Origin: Oscillospiraceae bacterium
GTDB lineage: Bacteria > Bacillota > Clostridia > Oscillospirales > CAG-272
NCBI GenBank assembly: GCA_015064415.1
Contig: SVSG01000017.1
Coordinates: 1-50,282 of the forward strand
Direction of reading: 5' to 3'
Length of the DNA stretch: 50,282 bases
Shown: piece after piece, positions 40,456 to 50,282 of the stretch
How the letters are laid out: every line of letters begins with the position of its first letter
How positions within the stretch are numbered: position 1 is the stretch's first letter
Position numbers and translations under genes: made by a program
The notes under the pieces: model-generated
Databases searched by the model: none
What the model was told of the DNA's origin: nothing
What the model saw: the letters and a program-made list of their open reading frames with translations, nothing else

Positions 40456-42152
40456 ATGAAATTAACCGGAGCAGAAATTATCATCAGGACCCTCATTGAG
40501 CAGGGTGTGACCGACGTGTTCGGGTATCCCGGCGGACAGGTCATCAATATTTACGATGCGATCTATAAATATCAGGACGAGATCAATCACGTGCTGACTG
40601 CGCACGAGCAAGGTGCTTCTCACGCGGCGGACGGCTACTCCCGCGCCACGGGCAAGGTGGGCGTGTGCATCGCCACCTCGGGCCCCGGCGCCACCAATCT
40701 GGTGACGGGCATCGCCACCGCCATGCTGGATTCCATCCCGATGGTCGCCATCACGGGCAACGTGCCCTGCTCGCTCATCGGCAAGGACAGCTTCCAGGAG
40801 ATCGACATCACGGGCATCACCTTGCCCATCACCAAGCACAATTATTTCGTCAATGACGTCACCAAGCTGGCCGACAGCATTCGCGAGGCATTCCGTATCG
40901 CAAGATCGGGCCGCCCCGGCCCCGTGCTTGTGGACGTGCCCAAGGACGTGCAGGTCGCGACTTGCGAGTTTGAGGAAAAGCCGATCCCCGAAAAGTTCCC
41001 GCTGCCCCTGGCAAGCGAAAACCAGATCGAGGAGGCCGCCGCACTTCTGAACGCGGCCAAGCGCCCCTATATCTACATCGGCGGCGGGGCCGCGGGATTG
41101 GGGCTTGGCAAGCAGATCATCGAGCTTGCCGAAAAGACGGATGCCTTCATCGGCTGTACCTTTATGGGACTTTCCGCCGTGAACGGCGATTGCGACCGCT
41201 TCCTTGGCATGCAGGGCATGCACGGGCATTACGCGTCCTCCATGGCGCAAAAGGAGGCAGACCTGATCCTTGGCATCGGCGTGCGCTTTTCCGACCGCGC
41301 CACGGGCAACGTTTCCAAGTATGCGCGCGGCACCAAGCTGATCCAGCTTGATCCCGATTTTTCCGAGATCAACAAGAACGTGTTGGTGGACGTCGGCATC
41401 GTGGCCGACGTGAAGGACTCCTTCCTGCGCATTGCCGCCAAGGCCGAGCGCAAGGCCCGCCCCGAGTGGCATGGCCAGGTCGATGCGCTGCGCGAGCGCG
41501 AGGCACGGTTTGATGCCGAGCAACGCGAGCAAGCAGGGGAAAAGCTGGTGCCCCGCCGCGTGTTTGACATCATCAACAAAAATAAATTACCCCGCACGGT
41601 GTTCGCCACCGACGTGGGCCAGCACCAGATGTGGACGGCGCAGTACGCCGAGTTTGACACCACGCGCCGCATCGTTTCCAGCGGCGGACTTGGTACGATG
41701 GGCTTTGGTCTTGGCGCCGCCATCGGCGCGCAGGTCGCCACCAAGGATCCCGTGGTGCTGATCACGGGTGACGGCAGCTTTGGTATGAATCTGAACGAGC
41801 TTGCCACCGCCGTTACCTACAAGATCCCGCTTGTCATCGTGCTGATGAATAACGGTGTGCTTGGTATGGTGCGCCAATGGCAGACGCTGTTCTTCAACAG
41901 CCACTATTCCAACACCACGCTGGAGCGCAAAACGGATTTCGTGAAGCTTGCCGAGGCGTTTGGCGCCGTGGGCTATCGCGCCGCCACCCCCGCCGAGTTT
42001 GAAAAGGCGTTCTGCGAGGCATTAAAGGTGGATGGCCCCGTTGTGATCGACACTTACATCGACAAGGACGAGTTCGTGCTGCCGATGCTCCCACCCGGCG
42101 GCTCGATCGAGGATCTGATCACCAATATCCGCAAGAAAGGGGAACAGATGTG

Positions 42153-42153
<1 letters not shown>
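40456..42153 (+). CDS. ilvB: Acetolactate synthase, large (catalytic) subunit
   Basis: The 565-residue thiamine-diphosphate enzyme joins two pyruvates, or pyruvate and 2-ketobutyrate, at the start of valine/leucine and isoleucine synthesis. The catalytic glutamate lies in AHEQGASHAADGYSRATG near 50. The cofactor site is GDGSFGMNLNEL...NN near 440-470. An FAD-binding middle domain is as usual. AAGGAG lies 7 bases before ATG. The stop overlaps the ilvN start (TGATG), so the two subunits are translationally coupled. Confidence 0.96.
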
Positions 42154-43714
<1,561 letters not shown>

Positions 43715-44088
43715 TTCCTTCGCACAATAAGCGGCGCAATACGGCGTTGCTCCGCGCAGACGAACTCGACGATGGCAAACATCGCCATCGTCGTCTGCTG
43801 TGGTGCGCCTTGTCTTGCTTGCTTCTTGCACGAAGGTGGTGCTGCTTTGAGCTTTATATTTGTTCTCAAACGAATTACGCTCTTGCTGCAAACGAGTGTA
43901 AACTCGCTAAATCGTAGGGGGCGACGTCCTCGACGCCCCGCATCCGCGACATACAATGTGGCTGGGCACCTGCCGAGTGTCGGCCTTGGCCGACGGAGGA
44001 ATCGTTACTCCGAAAGACCTTGTAAAGGCGCACAAGCACGCTTGTGCGCCTCATACAACGCCTTTCAAAATTCAAGGAGGGAATACTT
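43715..44088. repeat. Hairpin-rich intergenic region between ilvC and ilvD
   Basis: No gene is supported here. Four stem-loops stand out. GACGATGGC/GCCATCGTC (43768-43792) has an outer CAGAC/GTCTG pair. GGGGCG/CGCCCC (43918-43939) has an inner CG-TCCT-CG. GTCGGCC/GGCCGAC spans 43979-43994. GGCGCACAAG/CTTGTGCGCC spans 44027-44050. None has a proper T run. The second recalls the dispersed palindromic repeats common between genes in gut Clostridia. They may process or stabilise the operon mRNA, or mark an inserted repeat cluster. Confidence 0.65.
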
Positions 44089-45750
44089 ATGATCAAGGAT
44101 ACCATTGTAAACGGTTGCAACAATGCACCCCACCGTTCGCTGTATAACGCACTCGGACTTACCGCTGAGGAGCTGCAAAAGCCCCTTATCGGTATCGTCT
44201 GCTCCTATAACGAGATCGTGCCCGGTCACATGAACCTCGACAAGATCGCCGAGGCCGTGAAGCTTGGTGTTGCCATGGCGGGCGGCACGCCCATTATGTT
44301 CCCCGCGATCGCGGTCTGCGACGGCATTGCGATGGGTCACGTGGGCATGAAATACTCGCTTGTCACGCGCGATCTGATCGCCGACTCTACCGAGGCAATG
44401 GTGATGGCACACGGCTTTGACGGGCTTGTGATGATCCCCAACTGTGACAAGAACGTGCCGGGCCTTTTGATGGCATCCGCACGTCTGAATATCCCCACCG
44501 TCTTTGTGTCGGGCGGCCCGATGCTGGCCGGTCGCGTGGGCGGCAAAAAGACCAGCCTTTCCTCCATGTTTGAGGCCGTGGGCGCTTACCACGCGGGCAA
44601 GATCGACGAGGAAAAGCTGAACGAATTTGAATGCAAGACCTGCCCCACCTGCGGCTCCTGCTCGGGCATGTATACCGCCAACTCGATGAACTGCCTCACC
44701 GAGGTGCTTGGCATGGGTCTTGCCGGAAACGGCACCATCCCCGCCGCATATTCCGCACGTATTCAGCTTGCAAAGCACGCGGGCATGCAGGTGATGGAGC
44801 TGGTGAGAAAGAACATCCGTCCCCGTGACGTGATGACCGCCGCCGCCATCCGCAACGCGATCACCGCGGACATGGCGCTTGGTTGCTCCACAAACTCAAT
44901 GCTCCATCTGCCCGCCATCGCCAACGAGTGCGGCGTGGAGTTCTCGCTCGACGAGGTCAACAAGATCAGCGAGCGCACCCCCAATCTGTGCCACCTTGCC
45001 CCCGCAGGCCCCACCTATATGGAGGATCTCAACGAAGCGGGCGGCGTGTACGCGGTGCTGAAGCAGTTGGAGGAGAAGAATTTGATCGACACCTCCGTGA
45101 TGACCTGCACGGGCAAGACGATGCACGAAAATATTGCCAACGCAAAAAATCTGGACACCGACGTCATCCGCACCGTGGAGAACGCCTTCAGCCAGACGGG
45201 CGGCATTGCCGCGCTCAAGGGCAACCTTGCGCCCGACGGTTGCGTGGTGAAGCGCTCTGCCGTAGCACCCGAAATGTTGGTGCACGAGGGCCCCGCCAAG
45301 GTGTTTGAAAGCGAGGAGGCGGCCATCGAGGCCATTTACGGAGGCAAGATCGTCGCGGGCGACGTGGTCGTGATCCGTTACGAGGGCCCCGCAGGTGGCC
45401 CCGGTATGCGTGAGATGCTCAATCCCACCTCGGCCATTCAGGGCATGGGACTTGGCTCCTCGGTGGCGCTTATCACCGACGGGCGCTTCTCGGGTGCCAC
45501 GCGCGGTGCCTCCATCGGTCACTGCTCGCCCGAGGCAGCCGCAGGCGGCCCCATCGCCTACGTCAAGGACGGTGACATCATTTCTATCGACATTCCTGCT
45601 TATAAGATCGAGCTGAAGGTCAGCGACGAGGAGATGGCAAAACGCCGCGCCGAAATGCCGATCAAGAAAAAAGAGAATATCACGGGCTACCTCAAGCGCT
45701 ATGCCGCGATGGTCAGCTCTGCCGATAAGGGCGCAATTCTCAATTACTGA
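44089..45750 (+). CDS. ilvD: Dihydroxy-acid dehydratase
   Basis: The 553-residue iron-sulfur enzyme dehydrates dihydroxy acids to the keto acids of valine and isoleucine. Cluster cysteines are in PNCDKNVPG near 120 and [18 protein letters not shown] near 183-200, as in the family. The conserved [20 protein letters not shown] near the C-terminus completes the active site. ATG 44089 is set by AAGGAGGG 7 bases upstream; a longer frame starting at 44044 lacks such a site and runs through a hairpin. Confidence 0.96.
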   Translation: MIKDTIVNGCNNAPHRSLYNALGLTAEELQKPLIGIVCSYNEIVPGHMNLDKIAEAVKLGVAMAGGTPIMFPAIAVCDGIAMGHVGMKYSLVTRDLIADSTEAMVMAHGFDGLVMIPNCDKNVPGLLMASARLNIPTVFVSGGPMLAGRVGGKKTSLSSMFEAVGAYHAGKIDEEKLNEFECKTCPTCGSCSGMYTANSMNCLTEVLGMGLAGNGTIPAAYSARIQLAKHAGMQVMELVRKNIRPRDVMTAAAIRNAITADMALGCSTNSMLHLPAIANECGVEFSLDEVNKISERTPNLCHLAPAGPTYMEDLNEAGGVYAVLKQLEEKNLIDTSVMTCTGKTMHENIANAKNLDTDVIRTVENAFSQTGGIAALKGNLAPDGCVVKRSAVAPEMLVHEGPAKVFESEEAAIEAIYGGKIVAGDVVVIRYEGPAGGPGMREMLNPTSAIQGMGLGSSVALITDGRFSGATRGASIGHCSPEAAAGGPIAYVKDGDIISIDIPAYKIELKVSDEEMAKRRAEMPIKKKENITGYLKRYAAMVSSADKGAILNY

Positions 45751-45762
45751 GAGGGAAAAGCT

Positions 45763-46530
45763 ATGACGGAATACGGATTGCAGATGTACAGCGTACGCGA
45801 CATCACCAAGGAAAATTTGAAGGATGCCTTGCGCCAAGTCGCTGAAATGGGCTACAAGTACGTGGAGTTTGCGGGCTTTTTCGGTAACACCGCCGAGGAC
45901 GTAAAGGCCTGGTTGGATGAGTACGGCCTCAAGTGCAGCGGCACGCACACCAAGGGTGACATGATCACCCCCGATGCCATCAAGGAGACCATTGCTTACC
46001 ATAAGACCATCGGCTGCACCAAGTTGATAGTGCCCAGCGCCAGATGGAAGACTCCCGAGGAGATGGAGTATTACATCGCACTTTTCAACTACGCTCAGAA
46101 GAAGCTGGCTGCCGAGGGCATCGATCTCGGCTACCACAATCATTCCGGCGAGTTCTATCCCACGCCCTACGGCAAGATCGTAGAGGATGAGATCATGGCA
46201 CGCACCTCCATCGATATGGAGATCGACACCTTCTGGCTCTTCAACGCGGGCATCGACCCTGTGCCTTATCTGGAGGCGCATAAGGATCGCATCAAGGTGA
46301 TCCACCTGAAGGATGGCATCGTACTGCAGGATGGCAACGGCTCTTTCGAAAACGCCCGCAACGGTGCCGAGGGCAAGTCTGTGGGCAGCGGTATGGCCCC
46401 CATTGCGGCGATCCGCGATTGGGCTGTGAAGAACAACGTGCTTATGGTCATCGAGTCCGAGGGGCTGGACCCCACAGGACCCGAGGAGGTCGCACGTTGT
46501 ATCCGCTATCTGCGCACGCTTGAAAACTGA
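45763..46530 (+). CDS. Sugar phosphate isomerase/epimerase-like protein within the leu/ilv operon
   Basis: A 255-residue xylose-isomerase-like TIM-barrel protein. Likely metal ligands include E in YVEFAGF (about 36), H in YHNHSGEF (about 126-128), D in [10 protein letters not shown] (about 152) and E in MVIESEG near the C-terminus. [11 protein letters not shown] is a typical late segment. Members act on sugars, inositols or sugar acids. No such step belongs to branched-chain amino acid synthesis, so its place 13 bases after ilvD and 26 before leuC is puzzling. GAGAGGG precedes ATG. Unlike the related protein at 25633 it keeps the classic Y-H-N-H motif. Substrate unknown. Confidence 0.83.
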   Translation: MTEYGLQMYSVRDITKENLKDALRQVAEMGYKYVEFAGFFGNTAEDVKAWLDEYGLKCSGTHTKGDMITPDAIKETIAYHKTIGCTKLIVPSARWKTPEEMEYYIALFNYAQKKLAAEGIDLGYHNHSGEFYPTPYGKIVEDEIMARTSIDMEIDTFWLFNAGIDPVPYLEAHKDRIKVIHLKDGIVLQDGNGSFENARNGAEGKSVGSGMAPIAAIRDWAVKNNVLMVIESEGLDPTGPEEVARCIRYLRTLEN

Positions 46531-46555
46531 TTTTAATAATAATGAGGAAAATGTT

Positions 46556-47821
46556 ATGGGAATGACGATGACACAAAAGATCCTGGCCGCGCACGCGGGG
46601 CTTGACCGCGTGGAGGCGGGTCAGCTGATCTTGGTAAATTTGGATATGGTGCTTGGCAACGATATCACGTCCCCCGTTGCCATTCGTGAATTCAACAAGC
46701 TCGGCGCGACCGAGGTGTTCGACAAGGACAAGGTGACGATGGTCATGGATCACTTCGCCCCCAACAAGGACATCAAGGCGGCAGAGCAGTGTAAAATGTG
46801 CCGCACCTTCTGCAACGAAAAGGAAGTCACCAACTTCTATGACGTCGGGCGTATGGGCATCGAGCACGCGCTCCTTCCCGAAAAGGGCTTGGTCGTTTCG
46901 GGTGACGTGGTGATCGGCGCGGACTCGCACACCTGTACCTACGGCGCGCTTGGCGCGTTCTCCACGGGTGTCGGTTCCACCGATATGGCGTGCGGCATGG
47001 CAACCGGCAAGGCGTGGTTCAAGGTGCCCTCCGCCATCCGCTTCAACCTTACGGGCAAGCTGAACCCCTTCGTTTCGGGCAAGGACGTGATTTTGCACAT
47101 CATCGGTATGATCGGGGTGGACGGCGCGCTCTACCGCTCGATGGAATTTACGGGAGCGGGCGTTGCCGCGCTTTCCATCTATGACCGTCTGACCATTTCC
47201 AATATGGCGATCGAGGCGGGCGCAAAGAACGGCATTTTCCCCGTGGACGAGCAAACGCTTGCCTACGTGGCAGGGCACAGCACGCGCAAGCCCGTGGTCT
47301 ACACGGCGGACGAGGACGCCGAGTATGAGGCATCCTATGACATCGACCTTTCCACCATCAAATCCACCGTGGCCTTCCCGCACCTGCCGGAAAACACCCG
47401 CACCATCGACGAGGTGGGCGAGGTCGTGATCGATCAGGTCGTGATCGGCTCCTGCACCAACGGACAGTATAAGGATATTGCCGAGGCAGCCGAGATCCTC
47501 AAGGGTCGCAAGGTCGCGCGGGGCGTGCGCGCCATCATCATTCCCGCCACGCAGGATATTTACCTGAAGGCCGCCGAAAACGGACTTCTGAAGATCTTTA
47601 TTGAGGCGGGCTGTGTGGTCTCCACCCCCACCTGCGGGCCCTGCCTTGGCGGCTATATGGGCATCCTTGCCGCGGGCGAGCGCGCCGTGGCAACCACCAA
47701 CCGCAACTTTGTCGGTCGTATGGGTCACGTCACTTCTGAAGTCTATTTGGCAAGCCCCGCCGTGGCCGCCGCCAGCGCCGTTGCGGGCAAGATCGCGGAT
47801 CCTGCCGCATTGATGAAATAA
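46556..47821 (+). CDS. leuC: 3-isopropylmalate dehydratase, large subunit
   Basis: The 421-residue aconitase-type subunit isomerises 2- to 3-isopropylmalate. Cluster cysteines are in [12 protein letters not shown] near 300 and [11 protein letters not shown] near 362. [23 protein letters not shown] is the substrate-binding segment. The length and short form match the two-subunit enzyme found in archaea and many Clostridia. ATG 46556 is set by TGAGGAAA 6 bases upstream; the longer frame overlaps the previous gene. leuD follows after 13 bases. Confidence 0.95.
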   Translation: MGMTMTQKILAAHAGLDRVEAGQLILVNLDMVLGNDITSPVAIREFNKLGATEVFDKDKVTMVMDHFAPNKDIKAAEQCKMCRTFCNEKEVTNFYDVGRMGIEHALLPEKGLVVSGDVVIGADSHTCTYGALGAFSTGVGSTDMACGMATGKAWFKVPSAIRFNLTGKLNPFVSGKDVILHIIGMIGVDGALYRSMEFTGAGVAALSIYDRLTISNMAIEAGAKNGIFPVDEQTLAYVAGHSTRKPVVYTADEDAEYEASYDIDLSTIKSTVAFPHLPENTRTIDEVGEVVIDQVVIGSCTNGQYKDIAEAAEILKGRKVARGVRAIIIPATQDIYLKAAENGLLKIFIEAGCVVSTPTCGPCLGGYMGILAAGERAVATTNRNFVGRMGHVTSEVYLASPAVAAASAVAGKIADPAALMK

Positions 47822-47834
47822 GGAGGGAACGGAT

Positions 47835-48329
47835 ATGAAATTTACCGGAACTGTCATTAAATACGGCGATAACGTTGATACCGACGTCATCATTCCCGCC
47901 CGTTACCTCAACACCATTGACGTAAACGAGCTTGCCTCCCACTGTATGGAGGATATCGATAAGGATTTCCATAAAAAGATCAAGACGGGCGATATTATGG
48001 TCGCGGGGCAGAACTTCGGCTGCGGCTCCTCGCGTGAGCACGCGCCCATCGCCATCAAGGCAAGCGGCATCTCGCTTGTCATTGCGAAAAGCTTTGCCCG
48101 CATCTTCTACCGCAATGCGATCAATATCGGACTTGCCATTCTGGAATGCCCCGCGGCGGTCGACGCCATCGAAAACGGCCACGAGGTCGAGGCGGATATG
48201 GATGCAGGTGTGATCTTGGATAAGACCACGGGCGCCACCTTCGCGACCGCACCCTTCCCGCCCTTCATTCAAAAGATGATCCAAAACGGCGGCTTGATGG
48301 AATCGATCAGGAAAGGGGAGTTCTGCTGA
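47835..48329 (+). CDS. leuD: 3-isopropylmalate dehydratase, small subunit
   Basis: The 164-residue swivel subunit has [17 protein letters not shown] near the N-terminus and [16 protein letters not shown] near 56-71, the substrate-recognition loop. The length fits the short LeuD partner of this LeuC. AGGAGGG lies 7 bases before ATG, and the stop shares one base with the leuB start. Confidence 0.96.
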   Translation: MKFTGTVIKYGDNVDTDVIIPARYLNTIDVNELASHCMEDIDKDFHKKIKTGDIMVAGQNFGCGSSREHAPIAIKASGISLVIAKSFARIFYRNAINIGLAILECPAAVDAIENGHEVEADMDAGVILDKTTGATFATAPFPPFIQKMIQNGGLMESIRKGEFC

Positions 48330-49396
48330 TGAATTACAATATTGCACTTTTGCGCGGTGACGGCATCGGTCCCGAGATCGTGGACAGCGCCGTGCGCGTA
48401 TTGGAAAAGGTGGGCGAAAAGTTCGGCCACACCTTCCGCTTTACCCCTTATCTTATCGGCGGCTGTGCCATCGATGCTTGCGGCGAGCCGCTTCCAAAGG
48501 AAACCGTTGAGGGGTGCCTTGCCGCCGACAGCGTGCTGCTTGGTGCCGTGGGCGGCCCCAAGTGGGATACGCTCCCCGGTAACATGCGCCCCGAAAAGGC
48601 GCTGCTTGGCATCCGTGCCGCAATGGGGCTTTTCACCAATCTTCGCCCCGCCAAGCTGTATCCCGCTCTTGCTAGCGAGTGCCCCTTGCGCGCCGATATC
48701 GTGGCAAACGGGTTTGATCTGATGATCGTCCGCGAGCTGACGGGCGGCATCTACTTCGGCGAGCGCGGTATGCGCGAGGGCAAGTACGGCGAGGAGGCAT
48801 ACGACACCGAATGCTACAGCCGTATGGAGATCGAGCGCATTGGTCGCGTGGCGTTTGAAACGGCACGCAAGAGAGGGAAGAAGCTTTGCAGCATCGACAA
48901 GGCAAACGTCCTTGATACCTCTCGCCTCTGGCGCAAGATCATGCACGAGCTTACAGAGGAGTACCCCGACGTAACGCTTTCGGATATGCTGGTGGACAAC
49001 GCCGCCATGCAGCTGGTGCGCAATCCTGCCCAGTTTGACGTGATCGTCACCTCGAATATGTTTGGTGATATCCTTTCGGACGAGGCCTCACAGATCACGG
49101 GCTCGATCGGTATGCTGCCCTCCGCCTCGCTTGGCGAGACCACGCGCGGGCTTTACGAGCCGATCCACGGCTCCGCCCCCGATATTGCGGGCAAGCACCT
49201 TGCCAACCCCATCGCCACCATCCTTTCGGCTGCAATGATGCTGCTGCACTCCTTCGGCCTTGCCGCTGAGCACGATGCTATCGTGAACGCGGTGGATGCC
49301 GTGCTGAATGCAGGGCTTCGCACCGCAGACCTCGCGCACGGCGCTCCCGCCCTTTCCACCGAGGAAATGACGGACGCCATCCTGGAAAGAATTTGA
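48329..49396 (+). CDS. leuB: 3-isopropylmalate dehydrogenase
   Basis: The 355-residue enzyme oxidises and decarboxylates 3-isopropylmalate to 2-ketoisocaproate using NAD+. Motifs: [11 protein letters not shown] at the start, [28 protein letters not shown], and the magnesium site in [43 protein letters not shown] is the cofactor segment. ATG overlaps the leuD stop. It is the last recognised biosynthetic gene before the window ends; the aminotransferase is not here. Confidence 0.97.
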   Translation: MNYNIALLRGDGIGPEIVDSAVRVLEKVGEKFGHTFRFTPYLIGGCAIDACGEPLPKETVEGCLAADSVLLGAVGGPKWDTLPGNMRPEKALLGIRAAMGLFTNLRPAKLYPALASECPLRADIVANGFDLMIVRELTGGIYFGERGMREGKYGEEAYDTECYSRMEIERIGRVAFETARKRGKKLCSIDKANVLDTSRLWRKIMHELTEEYPDVTLSDMLVDNAAMQLVRNPAQFDVIVTSNMFGDILSDEASQITGSIGMLPSASLGETTRGLYEPIHGSAPDIAGKHLANPIATILSAAMMLLHSFGLAAEHDAIVNAVDAVLNAGLRTADLAHGAPALSTEEMTDAILERI

Positions 49397-49397
49397 T

Positions 49398-50282
49398 ATG
49401 ACAGCACAGAATCATAACGTCCGCGCCCTTTATCTGCGACTTTCCACGCTTGCGGTGTTCCGCGGCGTGCTGGCAGAGCCGCTTTTCGCCCGTTTTATGG
49501 ATTTTGCGGGCGAGACGGGCACGGATGCGCAAAAAATGCTTGCTTACGCGGCGTTTGCCGAGGAAATATACCGTGGCGGCGGGGATCTCACGGATTGTGT
49601 GCGCCGTACGGTGTTTGAAAACGAAAACGTGTACGTGACCTCGCTCACGAAGGGGAAAAATTGCCACGAGAGCGTGGTGGCATCCGCCGCGCGCGAGCTT
49701 GCGGTGCTTTCCGACTTTGCCGCCCTCACAGCGGAGGAGTTTGCCGCCGATATGGGCGCCAAAATTGAGATCGCGGGCTTTTCCTCCCGTAAAATTGACC
49801 TTGCCGCCGAGTACGCGGTACGCGTGAAGGAGATCGACAAATACGGCTACGGTATTTTTGCCGCATATGGGATGTTCCGTCTTGGTGACGGCCCGCATCC
49901 CGTGCTGGAGCCCATTCGCACCCCCGACGATATCTCGATGCAAAGCTTCATCGGCTACGAGCAGGAGCGCGGGCGCGTGCTTGCCAATACCGAGGCGTTC
50001 CTTGCGGGCAAGCCCGCCGCCAACGTGTTGCTTTACGGTGACGCGGGCACGGGCAAATCCTCCACGGTCAAGGCGGTGGCAAACCACTTTTTCGATCAGG
50101 GTCTGCGCCTCATTGAGCTGCGCAAGGATCAGCTTTCCTTGCTCCCTTACGTGATGGGGCAGATCGGCTCCAACCCCTTAAAATTCATCATCTTTATCGA
50201 TGACCTTTCCTTCCACCGCAGTGACGATTCCTTCAGCATGCTGAAGGCCGCGCTGGAGGGCACCGCCTCGGCCAAGGCGCCG
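49398..50282 (+). CDS. DUF815-family ATPase (partial, runs off the right edge)
   Basis: At least 295 residues are present, starting at ATG one base after the leuB stop, so it is probably co-transcribed with the leucine genes. The first 200 residues are helical. The AAA-type ATPase core then has Walker A GDAGTGKSS (about 214-222), LIELRKDQLSLLPYVM, and Walker B KFIIFIDDLSFH (about 260-271), the order seen in DUF815 proteins. Their role is unknown. The C-terminal end, including the sensor motifs, is cut off by the window edge. Confidence 0.85.
   Translation, partial: MTAQNHNVRALYLRLSTLAVFRGVLAEPLFARFMDFAGETGTDAQKMLAYAAFAEEIYRGGGDLTDCVRRTVFENENVYVTSLTKGKNCHESVVASAARELAVLSDFAALTAEEFAADMGAKIEIAGFSSRKIDLAAEYAVRVKEIDKYGYGIFAAYGMFRLGDGPHPVLEPIRTPDDISMQSFIGYEQERGRVLANTEAFLAGKPAANVLLYGDAGTGKSSTVKAVANHFFDQGLRLIELRKDQLSLLPYVMGQIGSNPLKFIIFIDDLSFHRSDDSFSMLKAALEGTASAKAP

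Noticed and set aside
43772-44092. 106- and 63-residue frames between ilvC and ilvD
   Set aside because: They read through perfect stem-loops, start without ribosome sites and resemble no protein.

Overview
The window looks like chromosomal DNA from a member of the Bacillota, most likely an uncultured gut Clostridia. The clues are sigma-A promoters (TTGACA, 17 bp, TATAAT), AGGAGG-type ribosome binding sites, a T-box leader on the leucine/isoleucine operon, a FeoB-associated cysteine-rich protein, and meso-diaminopimelate dehydrogenase. Most genes are GC-rich. Roughly the first 6 kb is clearly AT-rich, and the two genes at 3672-5811 are extremely so. I read that end as acquired DNA.

Left end (1-6.1 kb): the 3' end of a sialidase-like gene, a family 2 beta-mannosidase-like gene, then an AT-rich pair. 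The pair encodes a protein with six zinc-ribbon/treble-clef repeats around a Vsr/EDxHD-type nuclease core, followed by a small unknown protein. A GC-rich, frameshifted remnant of the same sialidase-like family lies at 5985-6061, just past the right edge of the AT-rich DNA.

6.1-13.2 kb: a carbohydrate-type protein of unknown function, then an operon with a CocE-like hydrolase, two metallo-beta-lactamase-fold proteins and a small membrane protein. A YcxB-like protein and a convergent DMT transporter follow, sharing a perfect 48-bp palindromic terminator that carries both stop codons.

13.5-20 kb: a 2-oxoacid dehydrogenase operon (E2, E3, fused E1 alpha-beta), followed by lipoate-protein ligase behind a structured intergenic region. 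This is a complete lipoate-dependent complex plus its lipoylation enzyme.

20-29.2 kb: a TIM-barrel protein of unknown function, a PocR/AraC-type regulator, cysteine synthase, a GH20-type hexosaminidase with a sugar isomerase, and on the other strand ddh with a DUF4091/GH123-like protein. This suggests hexosamine-containing glycans as a food source.

29.4-38.4 kb: three SPFH (HflK/HflC/stomatin-like) membrane proteins with a CPx-type metal P-ATPase, then feoA-feoB and a FeoB-associated cysteine-rich protein. Three copies of a TTAGY-N4-RCTAA palindrome at the feo promoter and in the feoA-feoB gap suggest metal-dependent repression.

38.4-50.3 kb: T-box leader, leuA, ilvB, ilvN, ilvC, a 374-bp hairpin-rich gap, ilvD, a sugar-isomerase-like gene, leuC, leuD, leuB, and a DUF815 ATPase that runs off the right edge. 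This covers nearly the whole valine/leucine pathway plus the shared isoleucine steps. Only the aminotransferase is not seen. No rRNA, complete tRNA, CRISPR array, transposase or integrase was recognised.
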